A DNA stretch of 39,682 nt from Candidatus Caenarcanales bacterium (GCA_013216135.1 JABSOS010000026.1:1-39682); one strand, 5' to 3'. Numbered from the stretch's first letter, positions 26,501 to 34,011 are shown. A program made the numbers and translations. Notes: a model not told the origin generated them from the letters alone.

Positions 26501-27332
26501 AGAAATGGAAAATATCTCAGATAAAATTATTTGGGATAAACACCAGGAACAAAAATCTAAATTTATTGAATACCTAAAAGTAAAAATCTTGAATGATTAC
26601 TCTAGAAAGGGTGTTAGCTTAGATCTAATCAAGAAAATCATTGATGGTTTAAGTGAAGATACTTTACTTGTAGGTTTCGCTAGAAGATTTGCTGAGTATA
26701 AGAGAGCTGGATTGATTTTCAGTGATTTAGAAAAATTACAAGAAATCATAGCGAATGCTGATAGACCGGTAACTTTAGTTTACGCTGGAAAAGCTCATCC
26801 GAACAACGGTAGAGGAAAAGAGATCATCCAGTCTATCTATAGAAACGTACTTGATGAGAGATTCTTAGGTAGAGTAATTCTTTTAGAGAACTACAATATG
26901 CACACTGGGCGTCTAATGACTCAAGGTTGTGATGTTTGGTTAAATAACCCAGTGATGAGAAAAGAAGCCTGTGGTACTAGTGGAATGAAAGCCGCAGCGA
27001 ATGGTGTTCTTAATCTTTCACTTCCAGATGGATGGTGGCATGAAGGTTACAGACCTGAAATCGGTTGGTCAATTCCTCCTTCTCATAATCCAGATTATGG
27101 TGCTATGTGCTGGGAAGAGTGTCAATCTATCTACAAACTATTCCAAGAAGAAGTAATTCCTCAGTTCTACAATAAAGGACCAGAAGGTTACTCTGAAGAA
27201 TGGTTAAAGAAAATGAGAGCTTCAATTCTTCATACTTGTAAAGAATTTAGTACTGATAGAATGCTTAGTGATTACATGAATAAGATGTATCAGTTTGCGA
27301 TTGATAATAGTAATAAATTGGTTACTAAGTAA
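23574..27332 (+). CDS. Fusion of GT3 glycogen synthase and GT35 alpha-glucan phosphorylase
   Basis: 1252 residues joining two opposing enzymes. Residues 1 to about 555 match the animal/fungal-type glycogen synthase GT3: FEISWEVCNKVGGIHTVIAS at the N-terminus, AHFHEWICGGG, STHATVLGRSM, FTTVSEFTGREA, and FPSFYEPWGYTPLES with its E-x7-E catalytic pair. After a short linker, residues from about 573 match the alpha-glucan phosphorylase N-terminal domain (LNELAYNVWSSW), then SYFSMEYGLHESIPIYAGGL, and the pyridoxal-phosphate lysine K1139 in CGTSGMKAAANG. All key residues of both parts seem present, so the protein could both add glucose from a nucleotide sugar and release glucose-1-phosphate. It overlaps GH57 by ATGA. 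No GlgB or GlgC is in the window. Confidence 0.93.
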   Translation: MKYVFEISWEVCNKVGGIHTVIASKAQEALKVYQDNYIVIGPDVGDDSEFEEIKDDPFFNNLKSALEEAQLKCRFGKWKIPGAPRTFLVGGFKERFNVERLLHTFWHEFGLDSYEGSWDYVEPTLFSTTAAELIEIICKTNLEAQDTAVAHFHEWICGGGVLYLKKNMPKVGTVFSTHATVLGRSMAQNNSMYYHELELSTNIDHKAYVNGVKSKHSLEAIAARNADCFTTVSEFTGREAFHVLNAKPDLIVYNGLNKEDVDTNNKGIHKKQLLEKCSEFLGETFPENTQIWLSSGRYEFKNKGYDLCLDSLAKLNSKLPENHPPVIMLFLVAADHTKLDSNYELPKSDHPDYRPVAISPIHNADHDQILNAVKYHGLDKKSSKVRTIFSTQYLDGADGVFNLTYDQILDCTDLTLFPSFYEPWGYTPLESAIKGIPTVTSDLAGFGHWIHTLEGNWSKLVKVLSRKNRTFDDTSNTLTNLLLDFALDGYKNKEEATKLSDELAKLIHWSEIFPGYRKAYEIARAKGYARFVSSHNEFIQNPFKQAEFCTVNEGKKMCFNLLSVDVPLPSKLEKLNELAYNVWSSWDKEARMLFKSMNPTLWEYFDHSPMKVLKSIPYNELNALAENEDFIQRYEKVYSNFKKYMGKINDKELIDFDRPIISYFSMEYGLHESIPIYAGGLGILSGDHMKGASDMDMNLVGVGLFYNEGYFTQEINSDGYQVEHYPQQDWKNLPVKILLNEHGNQVKIPVEYPNNIVWTRVLVLQVGKAPVFLFDTNIEENSWEDRAITAKLYAGDKHMRIRQEILVATAGVRLLRDILNINPAVYHLNEGHCAFIAVERFRRMAQQGQDLQASFEAMRDTTIFTTHTPVPAGNETFDLSLIHEMFGHTFHSMNVPIERFLELGRDEQNPNVFSMTVLAINISCKSNAVAQLHGDVAYDMWKHVLPKDQPDHLGYVTNGVHMGSWLGNSMKEIYSQEMENISDKIIWDKHQEQKSKFIEYLKVKILNDYSRKGVSLDLIKKIIDGLSEDTLLVGFARRFAEYKRAGLIFSDLEKLQEIIANADRPVTLVYAGKAHPNNGRGKEIIQSIYRNVLDERFLGRVILLENYNMHTGRLMTQGCDVWLNNPVMRKEACGTSGMKAAANGVLNLSLPDGWWHEGYRPEIGWSIPPSHNPDYGAMCWEECQSIYKLFQEEVIPQFYNKGPEGYSEEWLKKMRASILHTCKEFSTDRMLSDYMNKMYQFAIDNSNKLVTK

Positions 27333-27431
27333 TTATTCACAATAAGAATTAATATTAATCAAGGGGAAAAACCTGTGTGTATTCTTCCCTGGGTTAACCA
27401 GTTTTAAAAGATATACAATCTCAAGCCTATT

Positions 27432-27474
27432 CAAAGAACAATCCCTTATCAAGATGACAAGGGATTGTTCTTTG
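27432..27474. terminator. Strong hairpin terminator after the glycogen operon
   Basis: CAAAGAACAATCCCTT (27432-27447) pairs perfectly with AAGGGATTGTTCTTTG (27459-27474); three more pairs follow an A-C mismatch, leaving a tiny loop. The right arm ends in a T-rich run, though no separate T-tail follows. It lies 99 bp after the fusion gene and 9 bp before the next ATG. It probably ends glycogen transcripts, and could also act as a leader hairpin of the next gene. Confidence 0.65.
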
Positions 27475-27483
27475 TAAATATAC

Positions 27484-28623
27484 ATGCTAATAGGAAATTC
27501 AACCGGAAAGATTGAGATATCTAAAATTAAAGGTGCTAAAGGTTTTGGATTAGATAATATATTATTAGATTGTTTTAAAGTACTGGATTCAAATACAGAA
27601 AGTCATTCAGAACAATTAGACCATTGTGCTAAGAAGCTTAATCAAAAAATAGATGAAATTACCGAAAAAGAACAAAAATCTTCACGTACAAGTTTAGCTA
27701 TTGCATGGAATGATTTGAAATCTACATTTTATCAAATTGAAAAGATTAATAATGATCTACATAATGCTCAGCCTTCCAATATGTATAAGGAAGATTACCG
27801 AGAGAAGTTACAGAATTATAATATACTGACAAATCAAAGAAAAAGAGTCATGAATGATATGTTCAATATTTTACAATCTAAAGGTTATTTAGAAGCTAAT
27901 TCTATCAAAAAGACTATAGAAGGGAATAGATATTTTAGTTATCATGATACACGTGATTTGCTTTCGGATTTGCTTTATTATCCTACCAGTATGAAACTAA
28001 AAAGTATGCCTAAGTCTGATGATTTCCCTGAAAAGCCAAGAGGTACTGAGTCTAGTGATAAAACAGCTAAAGCAAAATTTCAAATTCTTTGGATTTCAGA
28101 TGAAGAAGATACAAAGCCAAAGTTTGATTTTGTCGCTGCACAGACTGAAATAGAGCAGAATTTTAGTCAAAATTTATCTCAAGTAGCACAAAAATATACT
28201 AACAAAAATATTGAGCTTTTGAACTTGGGCAACATGACAGCTATAGAAATGACATTATTCTTACAAAGGCTTAGCTTAATTGATAGCGAAGCTCCTGTTT
28301 TTGCTCAAGATGTGAATACTCAAGCGGTTAAAGAGCATATAATTCAAGATGGTGACTTATTTATAGTCGGCCATGGACATGGGGTGATTAATAATGAATC
28401 TTTGGGTTTAAAGACAACTCATAGAAGTGTTCCTAATACAACTGGTAATAAGCATCAAGAGTACTTCCAACACGCAAGCTTTTCGAAATTGTTCTCTCAG
28501 GAACCATATGTTGAAGCAATTGAGAAAGCACCAAATGTCTATATTTTCTCATGTCAAAGTGAGAAGCATGTTAACTTTTGCCTTGCTGGTCAAAGAAAAC
28601 ATCATTTTATTAAAGTTAAATAA
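27484..28623 (+). CDS. Putative clan CD (caspase-like) cysteine peptidase with helical N-terminus
   Basis: 379 residues. Residues 1-205 are helical and charged, with likely coiled coils (about 45-140). The C-terminal part reads as a caspase-hemoglobinase fold in order: strand FQILWISDE (about 200), helix, strand IELLNLGN, helix, hydrophobic strand DGDLFIVG running into H297-G-H299-G, a 55-residue spacer, then hydrophobic strand NVYIFS ending at C357. A hydrophobic block before His-Gly and another before Cys is the clan CD signature. Only 22 residues follow the Cys, so the region equivalent to the caspase small subunit is missing or minimal. It is cytoplasmic, with no signal peptide. The terminator hairpin sits just upstream. 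Active peptidase status is inference. Confidence 0.72.
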   Translation: MLIGNSTGKIEISKIKGAKGFGLDNILLDCFKVLDSNTESHSEQLDHCAKKLNQKIDEITEKEQKSSRTSLAIAWNDLKSTFYQIEKINNDLHNAQPSNMYKEDYREKLQNYNILTNQRKRVMNDMFNILQSKGYLEANSIKKTIEGNRYFSYHDTRDLLSDLLYYPTSMKLKSMPKSDDFPEKPRGTESSDKTAKAKFQILWISDEEDTKPKFDFVAAQTEIEQNFSQNLSQVAQKYTNKNIELLNLGNMTAIEMTLFLQRLSLIDSEAPVFAQDVNTQAVKEHIIQDGDLFIVGHGHGVINNESLGLKTTHRSVPNTTGNKHQEYFQHASFSKLFSQEPYVEAIEKAPNVYIFSCQSEKHVNFCLAGQRKHHFIKVK

Positions 28624-28634
28624 GCAACTAAATA

Positions 28635-29294
28635 TTACGTAAAAACTGAACTATCAGTCACTTTAGAATAAAATTTCGCTCCCAGCCTAGCAACAGGCTT
28701 ATACTGTTTAACATCTATTTTATTTTCAGTTCCTTCTCGTAATAAACTTTCATCAAAGTGAACTTTAAGAATTTTACAAACGGCTAAATTACCAGAACCT
28801 GGCTTCAATTCAGTATTAAAACCAAAGATACTATGTTCTATTAAAGACTCTAAACGATCTGAAACATTTACTAAATCTATAAGTTCGCATTCAAACTGTG
28901 CAATTGACTCCTTAACACGCACTGATTTAATAAGATCAGAAGGTAATTTAGTTAATTTGGCTTCAGTAAATTCGTCAATACTATGCTCAAACTCTTTAGC
29001 AGTAATCTTCATAGCTTTAAAAATATCTTCAGTAACAAAATTAATCACACAGCTTCTTGACTCTAAAAGATTTTTAGCTGTATCTTTTAGTGAACCATCG
29101 GCTCTAGTTGCAATTGAAAAAGAAATAGATGCAGGGTTTGAACCAATACCATTAAAGTAAGAAAATGGCGCCAAGTTATCAATCCCTGATTTAGAGACAG
29201 TGGAAACAAATGCAATTGGTCTTGGTGCGATAAGAGAAATCATTAGACTATAAACGTCTTTATGCTCTAAATCTGAAACAGTAAAAGATTTCAT
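28635..29294 (-). CDS. Flavin reductase-like (FMN-binding split barrel) protein
   Basis: 219 residues from ATG 29294; an ATG ten codons upstream (29324) is also in frame but gives a non-homologous extension. Motifs of the flavin reductase-like domain are visible: LIAPRPIAFVST, GIDNLAPFSYFNGIGSNPA (FMN phosphate and ring contacts), LLESRSCVINFV, and GEV-like strands near GNLAVCKILKVHFDE. Such proteins reduce or bind FMN with NAD(P)H; many family members have unknown substrates. It is convergent with the caspase-like gene (11 nt apart) and stands alone. Confidence 0.9.
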   Translation of the reverse strand: MKSFTVSDLEHKDVYSLMISLIAPRPIAFVSTVSKSGIDNLAPFSYFNGIGSNPASISFSIATRADGSLKDTAKNLLESRSCVINFVTEDIFKAMKITAKEFEHSIDEFTEAKLTKLPSDLIKSVRVKESIAQFECELIDLVNVSDRLESLIEHSIFGFNTELKPGSGNLAVCKILKVHFDESLLREGTENKIDVKQYKPVARLGAKFYSKVTDSSVFT

Positions 29295-29362
29295 AACTAT
29301 GATTTTACAGTGAAAACACTGCATTTAAACATTAATCAATCTAAATATATGAGAATTAAAGT

Positions 29363-29605
29363 ATGAGTAATATTAAGGAGTCAATAAAGTATAAGGCTTA
29401 TACATTGAGGATTATAGCTTTATCCTTTACTGTCCCATTTGGGCAGATAATGTTAGACTTTATAACAAATGGTATTAAATTTTTACAATTTATATCTATA
29501 TTAAATTTTGTAAATTCTTTATTACTTGTTTATTTAGGTAATTCCATAATTGCATATAGTTTAGAACTAATTGAGAAAGCAGAGAAAGGAGATATGAATG
29601 TTTGA
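29363..29605 (+). CDS. Small membrane protein, first of a pair
   Basis: 80 residues with two hydrophobic segments (about 14-34 and 40-66) and charged termini, so a hairpin membrane protein with both ends probably in the cytoplasm. I see no Shine-Dalgarno; the ATG follows an AT-rich stretch. Its last bases contain the ribosome binding site and start of the next tiny gene, which overlaps it by 8 nt. It is reminiscent of small holin-like or toxin-like membrane peptides, but there is no motif to prove this. No family recognised. Confidence 0.6.
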   Translation: MSNIKESIKYKAYTLRIIALSFTVPFGQIMLDFITNGIKFLQFISILNFVNSLLLVYLGNSIIAYSLELIEKAEKGDMNV

Positions 29606-29735
29606 CTTTGAAAATATTGACTGGTTTAGAGCTGCACAATCTTGCTTTGCAACATTACTACTGTGGATAATGACTCACCTTTACATTGAAAATGATAAGA
29701 AAGAGAGTCTGAAATCTGAAGATGATAAAATCTAA
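29598..29735 (+). CDS. 45-residue single-span membrane peptide
   Basis: MFDFENIDWFRAAQSC starts a 45-residue reading with a good Shine-Dalgarno (AAGGAG at 29586-29591, 6 nt spacing), one membrane helix (about 12-30, ending IMTHLYI) and a charged tail (ENDKKESLKSEDDKI). It overlaps the previous gene by 8 nt and stops 3 nt before the secreted-protein gene, so all three appear to be one transcript. The overlap, the spacing and the ribosome binding site make it a credible gene although it is very short. Confidence 0.6.
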   Translation: MFDFENIDWFRAAQSCFATLLLWIMTHLYIENDKKESLKSEDDKI

Positions 29736-29738
29736 ATT

Positions 29739-30962
29739 ATGCGTAAAACCTTAATTTCACTATTAGCATTATTTATATTCATCGCTAACCCTGCTTTTTC
29801 AGCAGCAACGATTAACTTTGATTCAGACGCTGCAAGAGTAGTAATTAGTGAAGTAGAACTAGGGCAAAAAATTACCATTACGCAAAGCGACCTTGCAAGT
29901 GCAATAGCCGCAAGAACCGGTGGTGAATTTGATGGTAATAATGAATTAGAACTTTTATTTACCTTTGATTCAAGCTCTCAAGAAAAAATTCTTAATTTTA
30001 TAGATGGTGGATTTGAATTAGTAAACAGACCTGAACTTAGAGTAATTAAAACTACAGATCCAAGTGCTTACAGCACAAGCTTAGAGTACGCACTAGTAGA
30101 TGCTTCAAGAGTAACGACAGGAGCTTTAACGGCTGCTGGTCCTAGAACTACAGAAACCAATAATGGTGAAACTAGTTATATGTTTAGAATCCAAGATTTA
30201 AGTAACTCGAACTCTAGAATTCCTATTATGTACTTAGTAATAAACTCTGCTTTAACTTATTCAGGAAGTTTTGATATCATCTTCAATTTCTTTAGTGCAG
30301 ATGAAACTATTGAAGGAACTTTAAGTGAAGAAGATTCAAATGATAATAGTGGTGAAGAAAACGAAGATGAAGGTGAGACGCTAGAAAATCTACAAGCTTC
30401 TTTACAAACATCAATGTTTGATGCAGCTGATACTGAAGTCGAAATTTATAGAAAAATAAATTACACATTTAACTGTGAAACAGATTTAGATGGAACGACA
30501 TTAAATATCTGTGACGCTGATGAATTAGAACTATTAAATACTGAGCTTCAAGAATCATTAGATTTAATAAATTCAAGTAGAGACGCTTTAAGAAGTGCTT
30601 TTAAAACGACTAAAGAAATTAATCGTGATAAATCTGCCATTAGTAAAATCGAAAGAAATTCAATTTTAAGAAAAATTGCAGGAGCTTTTAGAAAAGATAA
30701 AAAGATTGAAAAACAGCTTAAAGCTTTAGATAAATTAGTAGGTAGAAGACTTGCTAAAGAGAAAACCTTAGAAGCTTCTAAGGACTTTAAAAAAGCAAGC
30801 AGTCTTATAAAAGCTATAATCACTGGTCTTAAGTCAGCTTATGAAAAATGTAAAGCTCCTGCAGCTAAGCTTATCTTTGATGCACAGCAAGCAGAGCAAG
30901 ATTTTCTTGATCAATATCCAGAATCAATTGATGATTATGAATTACTAGAAGAGGATGAATAG
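29739..30962 (+). CDS. Secreted protein, beta domain plus helical tail
   Basis: 407 residues. A signal peptide (MRKTLISLLALFIF..., cleavage near AFSA) is followed by a beta-rich domain of about 170 residues (ATINFDSDAARVVISEVE to FDIIFNFFSADE), an acidic linker (EEDSNDNSGEENEDEGE), and a helical, Lys-rich C-terminal half. Two cysteines (YTFNCETD, NICDADE) may form a disulfide. An acidic tail ends EDE. Overall plan, an N-terminal beta domain, acidic linker and helical or lectin C-part, resembles the other secreted proteins at 5.5-7.5 and 11.7-13.5 kb, though direct sequence similarity is not evident. Function unknown. Confidence 0.8.
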   Translation: MRKTLISLLALFIFIANPAFSAATINFDSDAARVVISEVELGQKITITQSDLASAIAARTGGEFDGNNELELLFTFDSSSQEKILNFIDGGFELVNRPELRVIKTTDPSAYSTSLEYALVDASRVTTGALTAAGPRTTETNNGETSYMFRIQDLSNSNSRIPIMYLVINSALTYSGSFDIIFNFFSADETIEGTLSEEDSNDNSGEENEDEGETLENLQASLQTSMFDAADTEVEIYRKINYTFNCETDLDGTTLNICDADELELLNTELQESLDLINSSRDALRSAFKTTKEINRDKSAISKIERNSILRKIAGAFRKDKKIEKQLKALDKLVGRRLAKEKTLEASKDFKKASSLIKAIITGLKSAYEKCKAPAAKLIFDAQQAEQDFLDQYPESIDDYELLEEDE

Positions 30963-30964
30963 AA

Positions 30965-30993
30965 CCAAATCCTTAAAGCTTAGTCGGGTTTGG
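30965..30993. terminator. Weak bidirectional hairpin between convergent genes
   Basis: CCAAATCC (30965-30972) can pair with GGGTTTGG (30986-30993), eight pairs with one U-G, and the 13-nt loop contains AAGCTT. It lies just after the secreted-protein stop and overlaps the end of hisI. There is no good T-run on either side, so terminator activity is uncertain. Confidence 0.3.
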
Positions 30994-31470
30994 CGCATCA
31001 CCATAAATCTCTTTAGGGTCAAAAGTCTTTTCAGGTTCAGTATAAGTAAGCTTTAAACCATTCTCAGTAAAGTTTTCATCTTTCTTAGCATCATCACCAA
31101 ATGGAATAGTTCTATAAAAACATGATTTGTAACCTACGTGACAACTCGCGCCACTACCAGTTACTTCAACTCTTAACCATACACAGTCTTGGTCATCATC
31201 AATATAAAATTCTTTGATCTTCTGCACTAAACCACTAGTAGCACCTTTATGCCAGACTACTTGACGGCTTCTAGAGAAATAAACAGCTTCCCCAAGCTCA
31301 ATAGACTTTCTAAGAGCTTCTTCGTTCATATAACCTTGCATTAAAAGCAGTCCTGAATGGTACTCAGTAGTTACCACTGGAATTAAACCGTGCTCATCAA
31401 ACTTAGGGGCAAGTTCATTACTTTCCTCAACTTGTTCAACTGTAAGTCTTTTACCTAATATATCAGTCAT
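30973..31470 (-). CDS. hisI: Phosphoribosyl-AMP cyclohydrolase
   Basis: Third step of histidine synthesis: opens the adenine ring of PR-AMP. I start at ATG 31470 (MTDILGKRL, 165 residues), since the longer frame would run into the tRNA terminator. Family motifs: [37 protein letters not shown], the Mg-binding DDDQDC, and the zinc/active-site cysteines in [15 protein letters not shown]. It is a stand-alone cyclohydrolase without a HisE domain and no other his gene is nearby. TATAAT (complement of 31483-31488) lies 12-13 nt before the start. Confidence 0.96.
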   Translation of the reverse strand: MTDILGKRLTVEQVEESNELAPKFDEHGLIPVVTTEYHSGLLLMQGYMNEEALRKSIELGEAVYFSRSRQVVWHKGATSGLVQKIKEFYIDDDQDCVWLRVEVTGSGASCHVGYKSCFYRTIPFGDDAKKDENFTENGLKLTYTEPEKTFDPKEIYGDAPNPTKL

Positions 31471-31514
31471 AATCAGCTTTCTATTATAAAACATATGAGA
31501 AATAGAATGACGAA

Positions 31515-31544
31515 AAAAAACCTCCACAGTAGTGGAGGTTTTTT
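31515..31544. terminator. Bidirectional intrinsic terminator after tRNA-Leu
   Basis: A run of As, CCTCCAC (31521-31527), loop AGTA, GTGGAGG (31532-31538), then a T-run to 31544. The stem is GC-rich and has A and T tracts on both sides, so it can work in either direction. It lies 2 nt beyond the tRNA 3' end and separates the tRNA from hisI, both on the minus strand. Confidence 0.9.
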
Positions 31545-31546
31545 AA

Positions 31547-31633
31547 TGGTACCCAAGGCCGGACTTGAACCGGCACGTCCCGAAAGACAACAGATTTTAA
31601 GTCTGTTGCGTCTACCAATTCCGCCACTTGGGC
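31547..31633 (-). tRNA. tRNA-Leu (anticodon UAA)
   Basis: 87 nt on the minus strand. The acceptor stem GCCCAAG pairs with CTTGGGT, then discriminator A and an encoded CCA. The anticodon loop CTTAAAA has anticodon TAA for the UUA codon, which suits the AT-rich coding. There is a long variable arm (TGTCTTTCGGGACG region) as expected in class II tRNA-Leu, and the T-arm contains GGTTCAAGTCC. The encoded CCA and adjacent terminator support a functional gene. Confidence 0.97.
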
Positions 31634-31703
31634 AAGTGAAGGAGCTAAACGCTCAGAACTTAAATTATTTTACAACAAACTGAGCAAGTCATGGTATCTT
31701 TTG

Positions 31704-33050
31704 ATGATAGAAAACAAAATCATAATGAAAGCTTTAGAAATCAGCACTGACTCAAGAACTATCAAAGAAAATTCAATTTATATTCCATTAGTAGGCAAAA
31801 AATTTGATGGTCATGATTTCATTCCTGATTGTCTTGAAAAAGGCGCTGCAAAAGTCTTTTCACAAATTACTTATAAAGATTTACTTGAGAAATTTACCCA
31901 GAGTTCAAAAGATAAAAAAATTATTGAAATTTTAGAAAGCAATAAAGAAAAAATTGAAGAAGTTGAAAATACACTAAAAAAATATCAGGATTTAGCTCGA
32001 AACTACAAAAGGGAAATTAATCCTCTCACTATCGCAATCACTGGCAGCAATGGCAAAACCACTGTAAAAGAAATGCTAGCAAGCATTTTAAAAACTAAAT
32101 ATAGAATCCACTATAGTGAAGCTAATTTCAATAATGAAATCGGTGTCCCTAAAACTATCCTTGCAATGCCAGAGGGCACTGAAATATTGATTTTAGAGAT
32201 GGGTATGCGCGGCTTAGGGCAGATTGAAGAACTTTCAGCTATAGCTGAACCAAATATCTGCGTCATCACGAATATAGGCACCGCTCATATAGAATTACTT
32301 GGTTCTCAGGAAAATATTAGAAAAGCAAAATTAGAAATAATTAAATACGCAGAAGATTATAGAAAGGGTAATTTCTCTCAAGACTTAAAAAAATTCCTTC
32401 TCGTAGATACTAAACATTTTGAGAAACTCAATTCAGATAGTAACTTTAAAGAGCTTATAGATAGTATTAACTGTGATTCATTTGATAACAGTGAAAAAAT
32501 TTCACTAAACATGCTCTCAAATGATGGCATCAATTCATCTGCAAATGCTGCTATTAAAGTAGCTGAGCTTTTAGGAATAGATAAAGAATCATCAAAAAAC
32601 ATACTTGAAAGCTTTTCTCCGATAAAAGGTAGAGGGCAGGTTTACCTAGACTCAGAAAACAATATTTATATAGACGAAAGTTATAATGCTAGTCCTGAGA
32701 CTTTAAAGTTAGGTGTTGAGGCTCTATGTAAAGAGTTTCCTAACTTAAATAAGCTTATAGTAACAGCAGAAATACTTGAAAATGATCCTGAGTTAATTAA
32801 CGCAGCTTGTAAAGAAATAGAAGCTATTGCTAAAAACACAGAGAATCGTCTTGAGTTTTTAAACCTAAGTGGAAAAATAGAAGAAAAAAAAGATATATTT
32901 CTTGATCACTTAAAGCTTAAAACTATCTCAGGTTTAAAAGAAATTACTTACCGGAATTTACTAGCAATGTTCTTAGAGAAATCTATAAATAAAATTATCT
33001 ATATAAAAGCTTCAAGAGCTGCACAGCTAGAAAAATTAATACTAAGTTAA
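31704..33050 (+). CDS. murF: UDP-MurNAc-tripeptide--D-alanyl-D-alanine ligase (MurF)
   Basis: Last cytoplasmic step of peptidoglycan precursor synthesis, joining the Ddl product to UDP-MurNAc-tripeptide. The N-terminal domain has STDSRTIKENSIYIPLVG, the ATPase centre ITGSNGKTTVKEMLA, the NFNNEIGVP motif, GMRGLGQIEEL, TNIGTAHIELLGS, and IDESYNASPETL in the C-terminal domain. I use ATG 31704 rather than the TTG one codon before it (448 residues, normal). There is an extra Lys/Glu-rich helix of about 40 residues between the N-terminal domain and the P-loop. It starts 70 bp from the tRNA, divergently. ddl is encoded 23 kb away. Confidence 0.95.
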   Translation: MIENKIIMKALEISTDSRTIKENSIYIPLVGKKFDGHDFIPDCLEKGAAKVFSQITYKDLLEKFTQSSKDKKIIEILESNKEKIEEVENTLKKYQDLARNYKREINPLTIAITGSNGKTTVKEMLASILKTKYRIHYSEANFNNEIGVPKTILAMPEGTEILILEMGMRGLGQIEELSAIAEPNICVITNIGTAHIELLGSQENIRKAKLEIIKYAEDYRKGNFSQDLKKFLLVDTKHFEKLNSDSNFKELIDSINCDSFDNSEKISLNMLSNDGINSSANAAIKVAELLGIDKESSKNILESFSPIKGRGQVYLDSENNIYIDESYNASPETLKLGVEALCKEFPNLNKLIVTAEILENDPELINAACKEIEAIAKNTENRLEFLNLSGKIEEKKDIFLDHLKLKTISGLKEITYRNLLAMFLEKSINKIIYIKASRAAQLEKLILS

Positions 33051-33117
33051 AGGAAAATCGGCTAAAACTTAACCAATATTTAAATCAAATTCAGTATATT
33101 TGGCTTCAAGGAGCAAA

Positions 33118-34008
33118 ATGAATTCTGAAATCAAAGCGAGCATTAACAACTCACGAATTGGTGCTACTGTAACGAGCAAAAATAACAATAAAATCAGCTC
33201 AGATTCTGAAACAGTAGATGAAACTGACAAAATCATACAAACTTCTCAACTAAGAAGTCAAAGTACTGCTTTAGCTGCCCAAATCGGAAGTCTTGAAGGT
33301 GAAAAACAAGTCATGGAGGCTATGAGTAATAGCCTGTATACTGATGTGGGTGACCACGAAGAATTTATAAGTATAGTGACAGAGAAAACAGTTGCAGACG
33401 GTAATGCCAGAATCAATGAACAAGTTCAAGCAGTAAACCATAAAATGTTTGATGAAATGGAACTTGATACAGGTTTATTTAATGTTGATCTAGATACTGG
33501 AAGAGCTTTATACACTAGCGAAAGAAATCATCAAGACTTGAGTGAAAATAATGATTTAGCTGAAAATACATTTGTTTATGAAGAATATATTGAAGAAAGT
33601 ATTGCTGAAAATCCAGACTTAGCAGAAAAAGCAGCATTAGAGGTTTATATAAATTCACTCGGCGTAGAGATTCAAGCAATGGAATCTAAAATTGAAGAGT
33701 TTGATAATAAAGTGGATAACTTAGAAGGAACCGCAGGAAATGCACAAATATTAAATAATGTAACCATTAAGCAAGATGTAAACGAGGAATTACAGTTAGA
33801 GCATATGCAAGAAGTTAGTGAATTTGAGCAAGGCAAAACAAGCGGCAGAGGAAATGAGCAAGACACACTTGCAAGTGGCACCCCTAATACTAGAATCGGT
33901 GAAGAGATAGGTGAAGCTATAGATACAGGAGATCAAGGAACTATAGACCAGATTTTAGAACTAGATGAAATTGACCTTAAGCTCCCAAGAAAAGGTTTTA
34001 AAGATTAA
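33118..34008 (+). CDS. Unknown acidic coiled-coil protein
   Basis: The start is set by AAGGAG (33108-33113) 4 nt before ATG 33118, one of few clear Shine-Dalgarno sites here; a TTG six codons earlier is less likely. 296 residues, strongly acidic and soluble, no cysteine. Helical stretches about 45-70 (LRSQSTALAAQIGSLEGEK) and 160-205 (AALEVYINSLGVEIQAMESK) suggest coiled coils, with Ser/Asn/Thr-rich linkers and an acidic C-terminus ending in a basic patch (PRKGFKD). No family recognised. It is convergent with slt, 3 nt apart. Confidence 0.75.
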   Translation: MNSEIKASINNSRIGATVTSKNNNKISSDSETVDETDKIIQTSQLRSQSTALAAQIGSLEGEKQVMEAMSNSLYTDVGDHEEFISIVTEKTVADGNARINEQVQAVNHKMFDEMELDTGLFNVDLDTGRALYTSERNHQDLSENNDLAENTFVYEEYIEESIAENPDLAEKAALEVYINSLGVEIQAMESKIEEFDNKVDNLEGTAGNAQILNNVTIKQDVNEELQLEHMQEVSEFEQGKTSGRGNEQDTLASGTPNTRIGEEIGEAIDTGDQGTIDQILELDEIDLKLPRKGFKD

Positions 34009-34011
34009 AAA

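Noticed and set aside
28427..28642. Overlapping plus-strand frame at the end of the caspase-like gene as evidence for a frameshift
   Set aside because: The alternative frame encodes no recognisable continuation of the fold and the convergent gene leaves no room for a longer product.
29295..29324. Ten-residue N-terminal extension of the flavin reductase-like protein
   Set aside because: It lacks a ribosome binding site and extends beyond the usual family start; the ATG at 29294 fits better.
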